Of a stretch of DNA of 64,000 nucleotides, positions 42,337 to 52,700 are shown one piece after another. The notes beneath the pieces were generated by a model. It had not been told where the DNA came from and made no database searches. It worked only from the letters and a program-made list of their open reading frames with translations. The DNA lies in assembly GCF_001685025.1 (NCBI RefSeq), contig NZ_MAYU01000012.1, forward strand, positions 124,001 through 188,000, given 5' to 3'. The translations under genes and the position numbers were made by a program. Numbering within the stretch: position 1 is the stretch's first letter; every line of letters starts with the position of its first letter. Source of the stretch: Bacillus sp. FJAT-27225. Lineage in GTDB: Bacteria; Bacillota; Bacilli; Bacillales; Cytobacillaceae.

Positions 42337-44434
42337 TCAGCTTCAACTCTTTCGCTTTGTCGACGACAGATTGGCGGGTCTGTTCAAAATCCGATATATC
42401 TTTGTACTCATCCAGCAGATCCCATAAATAACTTTTCGCTACCGTGCCCGAGTTTTTATCATACGTGCCCAGGAAAGAATAAAGCTGGTCCTCGGAGCCC
42501 CTGATTTTAGTTAAAATCCGCTGGACGATTTGCAAATCAAATGCATCTTCCCTTGAGAGAGCTTCCTGAGCAGGCAGGTTCTTAAGATAGCCATCTATCT
42601 GGCGGACAATCCGCTGGCCGATGCCACTCTGCCTGTTGACTTGCTGAAGCCCATTATGCAGCTTCCAAAGAAATTCAAGCTCGCGGCTCGTCAGGTTCAA
42701 GGCAGTATTGTTATTTTTAAAGGAATCATAATCCTCATAATTCAGCACTTGATCACGGGAATGGAAAACCTTCTTTTTGTCCCCCAGCTCCTTCAGCTGT
42801 TCATACGGAAGGACTTCAAGCTGGATAACATTGGCCCGGTCAAGTACCTTATCGGAAAAGTGATAGGTCGACTCATCGAGGTTGACTGTACCAACGAACA
42901 TGACGTTATCCTTGATTGAGATGGTTGGCGGATATTGAGCCGAGTTATACAGCCGGGTTGCAAGCTCATCATTATACAGGCGCAGCTCGCGGCGGCCAAA
43001 ATCCATTTCAAGAATGGACAGGAATTGTGAAAAATAATGTTCGACGCGGGCAAGGTTCATCTCATCGAAGCAGATGATGAACAGCTTGTCCTTTTCCTTT
43101 TCAGCCTGTTTAAGGACATTGATTAAGCCGGAATCACCAGGCCGATACACCATATGCAGCGTGTCAGCATAGCCAATCAGATCAGCGTCGTCAGTCCAGG
43201 ACGGGCGGACTGAAATAAAGGTGAACTGGTCGGAATACAATCCGAGTGCACGGCTGTACGCCTGGACGAGCTTTGATTTCCCCGTTCCGCTCATACCTGC
43301 CAAAATGACAAGGTTTGAAGACTTCATCGCTGTATGGAAGTTGACGAGGTCTTTTTCTGAATATAGAAGCCCCATCTCCTGCGTTGTGGCGACAAAGTAA
43401 TCAAGGAAACGCGACTCCGAGGTTTCTTCCTTTGTTTGCGGCTGGGGACTTCCAGCTTGAGCGGAAGCAGCCTGGGATCCTGCCGGGAATGAACCAGCTT
43501 GCGGAGCAGCTTGCTGCACGGATGATGGTGTCCGCTCCGCACCTATTCCTGCAGGTTTCGAAACAGAGCGTTTTTCTTCTGAGACAGCCTTTGAGACAGG
43601 CTCGGCTGTTAAGGCAGCTTTCACATCTTCTTTTTCAGGAGCAGCAAGGCCAACAGCAGCTTCCTGAAGGGCGCTTGTTAAATCAATTTCGGCAGAAGCT
43701 TCAATTGCTCCAGCCAAGTACTGGTACGTATCAATTGTTACGTACATCACATTCGGGATATGAATTGGGTCAATATAGGAATCGTCGAGCCATTCCTTTT
43801 CAAAAGGAGTGCTCTTTAGCCCTCCCCTTATGGAAAAACTAAAGCCGCCATGCGCATATTGGTGCTTATCAAATTCGCCGAACGCGATATACTCATTCTC
43901 TTCATTTTTCCAAAGAATAATGGTTGGGGTATCATTCGCTTCGGTCGATATTCCCTCAATCCTGCCAATGAACTTCCGCTTGGTCACCTTCTCAAGGAAC
44001 TCTTCATACGCCATTCCATGGGCTTCACAAGAAAAAATTGGCAGAGGGAACAATGCTACCTTATCATGGAAGCTCTCGGCTTTCGGAATCAGCCTGATAT
44101 TTTTCGCCTGATAAACCTCGTTATGGTTATAAAGGATTTTTCTTTCAGCAATAAATACGAGCAGACTGTCATTCAGCCAATCACGCAAATTCTGCTTCCG
44201 CTCATCGTCAGTGGTATATGGGTCGTCCTCAAACCCCCACTTGACGAGATCTGATGCAAACCCGGTTATATATTTAACATTCGGGAAACTGTCAGGCGGT
44301 TGTGAAATAAGCTTAATTTGAAATTGCAGCAAATCCTGGCTGTTAACAAACACAGCTTCCCGGAACGTATTTTCAATATAAGTATCCTCGGCGACAACGC
44401 CAATTAAATCTGTAGTCCAAACTTTGTTATGCAT
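42320..44434 (-). CDS. McrB-like AAA+ NTPase
   Basis: 704 residues. The N-terminal half (to about 340) is a probable target-recognition region followed by a low-complexity linker of Ala/Ser/Gln. The AAA+ domain has Walker A LAGMSGTGKSKLV and Walker B FIICFDEMNLARVEHYFSQF. Where McrB carries its NTAD GTPase signature, this protein has GTVNLDESTYHFSDKVLDRA, so GTP preference is uncertain. The ATG at 44434 (MHNKVWTTD) follows GAGGG and overlaps the upstream stop by eight bases; the frame opens six codons earlier. It powers the nuclease encoded downstream. Confidence 0.82.
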   Translation of the reverse strand: MHNKVWTTDLIGVVAEDTYIENTFREAVFVNSQDLLQFQIKLISQPPDSFPNVKYITGFASDLVKWGFEDDPYTTDDERKQNLRDWLNDSLLVFIAERKILYNHNEVYQAKNIRLIPKAESFHDKVALFPLPIFSCEAHGMAYEEFLEKVTKRKFIGRIEGISTEANDTPTIILWKNEENEYIAFGEFDKHQYAHGGFSFSIRGGLKSTPFEKEWLDDSYIDPIHIPNVMYVTIDTYQYLAGAIEASAEIDLTSALQEAAVGLAAPEKEDVKAALTAEPVSKAVSEEKRSVSKPAGIGAERTPSSVQQAAPQAGSFPAGSQAASAQAGSPQPQTKEETSESRFLDYFVATTQEMGLLYSEKDLVNFHTAMKSSNLVILAGMSGTGKSKLVQAYSRALGLYSDQFTFISVRPSWTDDADLIGYADTLHMVYRPGDSGLINVLKQAEKEKDKLFIICFDEMNLARVEHYFSQFLSILEMDFGRRELRLYNDELATRLYNSAQYPPTISIKDNVMFVGTVNLDESTYHFSDKVLDRANVIQLEVLPYEQLKELGDKKKVFHSRDQVLNYEDYDSFKNNNTALNLTSRELEFLWKLHNGLQQVNRQSGIGQRIVRQIDGYLKNLPAQEALSREDAFDLQIVQRILTKIRGSEDQLYSFLGTYDKNSGTVAKSYLWDLLDEYKDISDFEQTRQSVVDKAKELKLNGYTL

Positions 44435-45533
44435 AACGATTCCCTCTTTCAATCAAATTCCGTAAATCCATGAATGTATTGATAATTTTCACTGGTTTTT
44501 GAAGATGCGTGTGGATGAATGCCTGCTTTGTGGCTGGCACCTTATAGTTAAGGAGCCAAACTTCCTTGAATTCATCCCAATCAACGCTTTCAAAAATGTC
44601 TTCAATTTCAGACGCTTCAAATATGGCCAGTTCATATTGTTCATTTTTCATAATCGACTTGTTTTTTGGATTGCCCAATAGGGCTATTTTCTTTTTGGCT
44701 GCCGGCTCGCCGGTTTGCAAAGGTGCACCGGTATCGGAATCTGGTTCTTTGGCGGGTTTGGCGCTATTCAGCAATCTGGCATTCAAATGCGAAATGGCCG
44801 CATTCCGTTCCGCCACCAAGGCATCCTTTTCTGTAAGCAGCTTTTGGTTTTTCTCTGCTTCCTGTTCAAGTTTTTGCAGCAGTCCATTTGCTTTTGAAAG
44901 CTCCTGTCCGGTTTGGGACAGCTTTTTATTCAGTTCCTTCTTTTCTTCCTTCAGCTTTTCTTTTGCATCACTCACGTTTTTTTCGAGTTTTGTAATTTTT
45001 GAGGATAGCTCTGCATTTTTTTGTTCCGCCTTTTTTAATTTTTTTTCAAGGTCTATAATGATTTTTCTTAGTTCATCTTCTGTTGAGTTTTCCTGGGGAG
45101 AAGGAGTGGACTCTTCTTCTTTCGGCTGGCTCTTCCCATGTTCTGTAAGCTTTTCTTCAAGTTCTGCTGCCAGCTTATGTTTTTCTTCGTCTTTACAAGA
45201 GTAGAGTGAGACAAGAATTTCATGCGGCTTGGTCCCATTCTCAACAGCTTCAAGCAATTCATCAAGATTCATGGAACGAAACTGTTTGCCTTCGTCTTCT
45301 TTTTCTTCAGATTCTGCTTTTTTGTTAAAAATAGTAATAATAGATGAAAGTTTTTTGGGTTTAATCGCTTCATTTATAACTAGTTTTCTAGCACCTTTTA
45401 TATTGCCTGCATTTATTTGCCGAAACCCCTGGACCTTTATGTTGCCTAGAACCGATAGCATAATTAAGTCCTGGTCATCGAACGATTCAAAGACTCTTTT
45501 CCACGTTTCCTTGTTCAAGATAGCGCCCCCCAA
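44427..45533 (-). CDS. Coiled-coil protein with C-terminal alpha/beta domain, McrBC-associated
   Basis: 368 residues. An N-terminal helical region (to about 110) precedes a long coiled coil (about 140-250, heptad-like Glu/Lys/Leu such as LEKKLKKAEQKNAELSSKIT). The last 85 residues (KIALLGNPKNKSIM to NLIERGNRYA) alternate strands and helices like a small Rossmann-type fold, loosely similar to DUF2325. No catalytic residues are obvious. It overlaps the McrB-like gene. Coiled-coil partners are a hallmark of the CoCoNuT branch of McrBC systems, so it may be a sensor or scaffold; that is inference. Confidence 0.7.
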   Translation of the reverse strand: MGGAILNKETWKRVFESFDDQDLIMLSVLGNIKVQGFRQINAGNIKGARKLVINEAIKPKKLSSIITIFNKKAESEEKEDEGKQFRSMNLDELLEAVENGTKPHEILVSLYSCKDEEKHKLAAELEEKLTEHGKSQPKEEESTPSPQENSTEDELRKIIIDLEKKLKKAEQKNAELSSKITKLEKNVSDAKEKLKEEKKELNKKLSQTGQELSKANGLLQKLEQEAEKNQKLLTEKDALVAERNAAISHLNARLLNSAKPAKEPDSDTGAPLQTGEPAAKKKIALLGNPKNKSIMKNEQYELAIFEASEIEDIFESVDWDEFKEVWLLNYKVPATKQAFIHTHLQKPVKIINTFMDLRNLIERGNRYA

Positions 45534-45704
45534 TTTTATACTTGAATGGATTTACTCCGCCTCTATTTACCAGGCAGAACATCCTTCTTTTAATAATAAT
45601 AGATTTTAAGTCTTTAAAATAGTTCGAAAGTCTAAAAATGTAGAAAATTGCAGAATGTCTCATCAAATCCTTTTATAAACAACAGGCTTGTTTTCCTGCG
45701 AGCG

Positions 45705-46166
45705 CTATACCACATCTATCAAACTTCTGTGAATGCTTACAAAATAATCTTCAATTAATTCGTGCAATTTCCCGTTTAATTGATAGTGTCGCTGGTCAGC
45801 TTTTTCAATGACCTCATAAAAATCATCTTCCGCTGTTTCTCCCTTTTCAAGAGCCCTGTATTTTTCCCACATCTTCTTTCCATATGTATCAAGGATAGCC
45901 GAGTATTCATCAGCATGGATTTTTTTCAAGACATTCGTTAAATCCTTTAGATAGGCCTCTATTCCTGCCTTTGATATATCTTCACCCATCCAGGTCAGCC
46001 ATGCTTCATGGCCGCCGCTCTCAAGCTCAGAGTAATACTGGAACACTATAAATGGTTCTCGAAAAATTGGATCCTCCTCATGAAGTTCCTTACTCAAAGC
46101 CCTTATAACTGCATTCCAAATGTCGTCCCGGTTCAATAACTGGCTTTCTTTCATTTTGGGTTTCAA
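45705..46166 (-). CDS. DUF4375 (DMP19-like) protein
   Basis: 153 helical residues. The stretch FIVFQYYSELESGGHEAWLT resembles the E-x-x-GG signature of DUF4375, a family of unknown role sometimes found near toxins or immunity genes. I chose a TTG start at 46166 because GGGAGGAG lies eight bases before it; the earlier ATG at 46205 would put that ribosome site inside the gene. It precedes the McrBC-like operon by 170 bases on the same strand, so it may or may not be part of that system. Confidence 0.6.
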   Translation of the reverse strand: MKPKMKESQLLNRDDIWNAVIRALSKELHEEDPIFREPFIVFQYYSELESGGHEAWLTWMGEDISKAGIEAYLKDLTNVLKKIHADEYSAILDTYGKKMWEKYRALEKGETAEDDFYEVIEKADQRHYQLNGKLHELIEDYFVSIHRSLIDVV

Positions 46167-46394
46167 TGTAGATGCTCCTCCCTTTTGGAAAAATTTTAGT
46201 TGCACACCAAGTATACCATCCAGAAACAGAGGAAATTAACGGAATAAATCATGTACCAATGGGGAGTCCTGACTATTCATAACCACGCCAATGGGTGTGA
46301 CTTTTCACATATCGGAATAAACAAGGTTCTGCTACTTTTAAAATAGGAAAATAAAATAGTTATTCGCAGTAACAAAGTAAAGGAGAGTTGCAGC

Positions 46395-46634
46395 ATGAGC
46401 TGTGGTTGTTCAAAACTTGAGGATGGCAAAGCAATTGTCGATCATGTGAAGAGCAAAGGAAAACATTTCAATCCGCCATTGGTTGCCCATGAAATTCATT
46501 GCGAATGCGATGAAACCTTCACGCTGGAAACCGTCATCATGAATTGCCCAAGCTGTGGAATGACATACGCAGTGACCCCGTGCAGTTCAGGAGATAGTCA
46601 AAACATTAAACCTGCCGGCATTCGGTACGCATAA
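46395..46634 (+). CDS. Small zinc-ribbon-like protein
   Basis: 79 residues with seven or more Cys: MSCGCSKLED at the N-terminus, HCECDE in the middle and CPSCGMTYAVTPC near the end. The last CxxC pairs probably bind zinc. Function unknown; the family looks conserved in Bacillaceae. The ATG follows AAAGGAG. Confidence 0.75.
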   Translation: MSCGCSKLEDGKAIVDHVKSKGKHFNPPLVAHEIHCECDETFTLETVIMNCPSCGMTYAVTPCSSGDSQNIKPAGIRYA

Positions 46635-46648
46635 TTAGAAAATCAAAA

Positions 46649-46681
46649 TGGCTCCAGGCAAAAGCTTGGAGCCACTTTTTA
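46649..46681 (+). terminator. Terminator of the zinc-ribbon gene
   Basis: Perfect 8-bp stem TGGCTCCA/TGGAGCCA followed by CTTTTTATT. Confidence 0.85.
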
Positions 46682-46705
46682 TTCGTGGCTGCTGGCCCCT
46701 GCTAT

Positions 46706-46735
46706 AGAAAAAGGCATGCCTGTATTGGCATGCCT
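46706..46735 (-). terminator. Terminator of the large surface nucleotidase gene
   Basis: Arms GGCATGCC/GGCATGCC with flanking AAG/CTT pairing, then five T on the minus strand. Confidence 0.85.
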
Positions 46736-46753
46736 TCCTCTAATTCAAACATA

Positions 46754-49700
46754 TTAATGTGAGATAGTATACCTTCTTTTAACGAAGTATAAAATCCCGC
46801 CAGCTAAAACTAAAACGAATCCTAATAGTAAAATGTTAAAGCCATTTGCTGCTGTATTTGGAAGTTCATGTTCAGTTGGAACCATAGTAGAATTTGGTTC
46901 AGTTTCAAATACACCATACGTACTGAAGTGGTCGGTGTAAGCTGAAACTTCACCATTTTTGTATTCTCCACCAATTAGTTCCCATTTTTCTTCCTCTTCA
47001 TTGAAATAATAAACTTTTACATTGTTAGGATTTTTAATTTGTTTTGGATCCACTTTGAATGTTAGCTTAACTTTTTCATTGAATTGGTGATACGGTTTCC
47101 CATCAGCTTCAATTGTAAAGTCGTAAACCCCCAGTGAACCTTTTATTTCCATCTTCTTTACTTTAATATCTAGATTTTCTGCTAATGGAAGGATTGAGGC
47201 AGGAATTTGAACATTTACGGTTCCATTGCTTACCTCAATTATCGTATTTGCATCTTTTAAAGCTTGAATGTGTTCTTTAGTAAGTGTGAATGTGGCATTT
47301 GTTTTATTATCAACCTTAACATTCACTATTGAATTTTCTTCTAGTTTATCAAGTGCATCTTCACTTAATGAATATTTGTTACCCTCTTTTACTACTGGCA
47401 CGTTAATCTCTTTACTAGGGTTGTTACCCGGTTTTTCACTTGGCTTGTTGCCCGGCTTTTCACCTGGCTTGTTGCCTGGGTTTTCACCTGGTTTGTTGCC
47501 TGGGTTTTCACCTGGCTTGTTGCCTGGATTTTCACCTGGCTTGTTGCCTGGATTTTCGCCCGGTTTGTTGCCTGGGTTTTGACCCGGTTCTTCACCTGGT
47601 TCTTCGCCCGGCCCTTGGCCTGGTTCTTCACTTACATCTACAATTCGGCCTTCAACCTTAGTTGGGATTCCTTCGCTGCCAACACTAACTAGGTGGTCAC
47701 GGAAGTTTTCCCAATCTGACAGTCCCAAGTCTGTTACACGACCGTCCGCATATGCTTTTGCAAATACATCATAGCCATCTCCGCCTTTAGCTGTGAAGGC
47801 GTTGGTAGTTACCGTATATGTTTCTTCGTCATTAATTTCTACATATACGCCGTTTGGATCAAGATAAGATACAGATACAACGCGCTGTCCTGCTGGCTTC
47901 GTAGAATCATATTCTACCTTGCCACCCGCTGCATGTAAGAAACCGCCATTTTCGGATGGGTATTGGCCAACCGAGATTTCAAATGCTTCTTTGAGTTCAG
48001 CACCTGTCACATCCATCGTCGCTAATGTATTCCCGAAAGGAAGCACTGAGATTACTTCACCCACCGTGATTGGGCCAGCTTCGATTGCAGCGCGGATACC
48101 CCCACCGTTTTGCAATGCCATGATGACATTTTTACCAGTGAAAGATTTTGCTTTTTCAAGCATACCGTCTGTAATCAAGTTGCCAAGAATGGTTTCATTT
48201 TTACGTACACTTGGCTTTGTATTATCACCATTTGTACGCGGGTTTTCCAGTGCAGCTTGGGTTGATACGCCAATTTCCAATTGAGCTACTTTATCAACTT
48301 GTTCTTTGAATGGTGCCAATATTTCTGCTGCTTGAGGATCAGCTGCCTGGTCTCCAATCGCGACTAAGCCGCCATCAAGGTCAATCACTACACCATTATC
48401 ATCGAAAGTAACGTCCAGCACACCGAGGTTGCTGTTTGCATTACCAGTTTGAACGATTACAGTAGGGGTTGCATCTTTTGCCACAACGACCGGCTCTTTC
48501 AATGGTGTATGGCTATGTCCGCCTACGATAACGTCAATCCCTTCAACTTTTTCGGCAAGGATTTTGTCATTATCAATCGCTGCATTGTCATCGTAACCAA
48601 TATGCGTTAATGCAACAATCCTGTTAACACCTTCAGCTTCAAAAGCTTGTACTGCTTTTTCTGCTTCTTCAAGATAGTTTTCAAATGCAATGGAACCCGG
48701 GCTTGAAATATCTGCTGTTTCCTCAGTAGTTAAACCAAAGATACCGACTTTCTCGCCGTTTACTTCCTTGATGATTCCATTGTAAATTTCGCCACTTTCA
48801 AAATCGGCTTCGATGGAATTATTAAAGATTCCATCAAATTTGGCGTCTTTCGAGAAGTCTACGTTTGCACTTACGAATGGGAAGTTCGCTCCCTTGATAA
48901 AGTTAACAAGTGCCTGATGGCCTTCCTGTGAAGAACCTAAATCAAATTCATGGTTTCCGAATGTCATTGCGTCAAAGCCCATCAAGTTCATCAATGCCAA
49001 GTCTGCTTTACCTTGGAATTCATTAAAATATAGCGTACCGGTAAATGCGTCACCTGCATGGAGAAGAAGTGAATTAGGTTTTACAGCTCTAACATCTTTT
49101 ACCGCAGTTACTGTTTTCGGCATATTGTCCAATGCTGAGTGAACATCATTTGTATGCATGACTGTTAGGTCAAATTGTCCTGCTACATCTACAACTCTGC
49201 CTTCGACCTCAGTTGGGATTTTTCCAATTCCGGCTAAATGATCGCGGAAGTTTTCCCAATCAGAAAGGCCCAGGTCTGTTACACGGCCTTCTTCATACGC
49301 TTTTGCAAAAACATCATAACCATCTCCGCCTTTAGCTGTGAAGGCATTGGTTGCTAATGTGTATGTTTCTCCGTCTTGAATTTCTACATATTTGTCATTT
49401 TGGTCTAGATATTTTACAGATACTACACGTTCTCCTTTCGGTTTCGTAGAATCAAATTCTACTTTACCTCCCGCTACGTGTAAGAAACCGCCATTTTCTG
49501 CTGGGTATTGGCCAACTGAGATTTCAAATGCTTCTTTAAGTTCGGCACCTGTCACATCCATGGTCGCCAATGTATTCCCAAATGGAAGTACAGAGATCAC
49601 TTCACCCACAGTGATTGGGCCAGCATCGATAGCAGAGCGGATACCCCCGCCATTCTGCAATGCCATGATGACATCTTTACCTGTGAATGACTTTGCTTTT

Positions 49701-52700
49701 TCAAGCATTCCGTCTGTAATCAGGTTGCCGAGAATGGTTTCATTTTTACGTACACTTGGCTTTGTATTATCACCGTTTGTACGCGGGTTTTCCAGTGCTG
49801 CTTCCGTCGTTACGCCAATTTCTTCCTGAGCTACTCTGTCAACTTGTTCCTGGTACGGTTTTAAAACCTCAACTGCCTGAGGATCTGCAGCTTGGCTTCC
49901 GATGGCAATTAATCGGCCATCATGCGCTTCTACCACACCATGTTCATCAAATTCAACATTTAAAACACCGAGGTTGCCGTTCGCATTTCCTGTTTGGACA
50001 ATAATTGTAGGGGTTGCATCTTTTGCAACTACAAATGGTTTCTTCAATGTAGTATGGCTATGCCCGCCAACAATAATGTCAATGCCTTCAACTTTTTCAG
50101 CAAGGAGCAGGTCATTATCAATTGCTGCATTGTCGTCATAACCAATATGAGTCAATGCGACTATCCGATTTACACCTTTTTCTTCAAGAGCTTTTACAGC
50201 CTTCTCAGCTTCGGCAAGATAATTTTCAAACTCAATCGATCCTGGACTTGAAATATCTGCTGTTTCTTCAGTTGTTAAGCCGAAGATACCGACTTTCTCG
50301 CCGTTTACTTCCTTGATAATGCCATTGTAAATTTCGCCACTTTCAAAATCGGCTTCAATCGAATCATTAAAGATTCCATCAAATTTAGCATCCTTTGAGA
50401 AGTCTACGTTTGCACTTACGAATGGGAAGTTCGCTCCCTTGATAAAGTCTGCCAGTGCCTGATGTCCTTCCTGTGAAGAACCTAAATCAAATTCATGGTT
50501 TCCGAACGTCATTGCGTCAAAGCCCATCAAGTTCATCAATGCTAAATCCGCCGCGCCTTGGAATTCATTGAAATACAGAGTACCAGTAAATGCATCCCCG
50601 GCATGGAGAAGCAGTGACCCTGGGTATGTCTTTCTAACATCTTTCACAGCAGTGACAGTCTTTGGCATGTTTTCCAAAGCTGAATGCGTATCATTGGTAT
50701 GCATGATCGTTAAGTCATATTTATCTTTTAAATCAATTTGAACCAATACAGGATCATGGTCAGAGGCTTGCCCCTGTGCTTCAGTGAAATTCGCATTAAT
50801 ATGAATCATATCTGCTTTAGTCGCATGTACTAAATTATTTGACACTAAAATATGGTCCAGTACCTGGTTGTTTCCCTGGAAGAAATAAGAGAACCGATCT
50901 TCGGCTGGAACAAGATCAACCATATTGGTTAAAACATCGCCTTTGAGGGTTTCAAGAGCTGGTGTAAATTCAAAATCATTCATGTCTCCAGCAAGAACAA
51001 TATTCAAATCAGGATTTTTTGCCAATCCTTGATCAATGAAGTCATTAATTGCCTGTGCCAGTTGAAGACGTTCGGCTTCTGAGCCTAATTTAGGCGGCTG
51101 GTTGGATCCCCATAATGATTGGTCTCCGCCTTTAGAATTCAAGTGGGTACCGATGACTACGACTCTTTCACCCTGGAACTCAAATTCTGCCGCGATTGGT
51201 TTGCGTGTATCAGCAAATTTAGCAGGATCAATTACGCCCGGGTTAAGCGTCAAGTTCCCGTCTTCTGTCCAGCCGTTTGCCTGGGTGCCTGTCCCTTTTG
51301 CACCTTCAACCAAAGTAACGCGCTCAGGATTATAAAGGTATCCAACACGGATATTACCGCCTGGTGCACCTCCGTTATCATTGTTTACGGGAGCAACATC
51401 TGTCCAGGCATAGGAAGGGCCGCCTGCCGCTTTGATTGCTTCAATTAAACGTCCATAACTTTCAGATGCATCTGTATTGCCGGAATTGGTTTGGCCGTCA
51501 TTATCCTGCACTTCTACAAGAGTAATAATGTCTGGTGACTTCATATTGTCTACAAATGAATCTGCAATTCTAGCAACTTTACTATCTGGAGTGTTTGATT
51601 TGTTGTTAGAGAAGTTTTCAATATTGTAAGCAGCAACAGCTAACTTATCTTCAGCCGGTTCAATATGAGTAACTTCTGGTTTTAAGTCTGCTTTAATTAA
51701 TTCAGGTAGTTTCGTTTTATCGGTAACTAGTTGATAGCCCTGGCTTGCATATGTAACAACACCAATAACATCACCATCAAAACGGTCGCCGGAACGGAAA
51801 TCGGAACCGACATTGTCAAGGAAGATTTTTTCCGGATTGTAATCGTCTTTTGCGATATTCAGACCGCCCAGAACATTCAATTGATTATTTGTAGTGCTTT
51901 CCACAATAATTGGAACGTCATTATTATATGGAGGTCCAACTACAAGGGCATCCGAGAATGAAACTCGCATGTATTCAACAGATTCCCAGAAGTCAATGCC
52001 ATCCTCTTCTGGATCAAAGGACTGCATTTTGTCATTATCAATGACTTTGTTCGGAGGCACGATGTCTTTGCCAACAACAAGTGGCGCAGGCAATTCGGCA
52101 GTGCCTGTTTTTTCAACTGCTGTTGCAGTAATCCGGGTTGTGGAAAGATTTGCGCCGCCGCCATTTTCTTTAACAGTTCCATCAACAGAAACGGTATCGC
52201 CAACTTTTACTCCATGAGAGGATTTGGACACTTCAATCGCTTCTGATGTAGCAGGATTATCATCTGCATCTTCAACATCTTGCATGACAAAGCTGCCAGA
52301 ACCGAAGACATGGGTGACAACACCCGTGACGTTTGCTACTGAAGCACCATTATATTCGGAAGCATGTCCTTTCCCTTGAATATCATGGATTTTGACGCCT
52401 TCAGTATTTAGGATTTTATACGTAAAGCTGAAAACTTCACTTACAACTTCACCATTTACAGCGACAGCTTTAATTGTCGTTTCGCCAGTTCCCAATTCAA
52501 TTGGTGCAACATACTTTGTACTTGCTGCAGTTGGTGTGGAACCATCTGTTGTGTAATGGATTTCAGCATCTTCAAGGCCTGATTTCAATTCAATTTTTGT
52601 ACCTGCTGGAACAACGCCTTGTGTTTGTACAGCATAAACGGCTGGCTTATTGACCAAGTCATAACTGTCGAGGCCAGTTGTTTTTAAGTGGAAACCAGTA

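Noticed and set aside
43384-43842. 152-codon plus-strand frame opposite the McrB-like gene
   Set aside because: It mirrors the Ala/Ser/Gln-rich linker of the real gene and is very rich in Gln and Leu, typical of an antisense shadow.
47268-47661. Plus-strand frames with Leu-Leu-Pro-Gly-Phe or Cys-Cys-Leu repeats
   Set aside because: Antisense of the GENPGNKP linker repeat in the nucleotidase gene.
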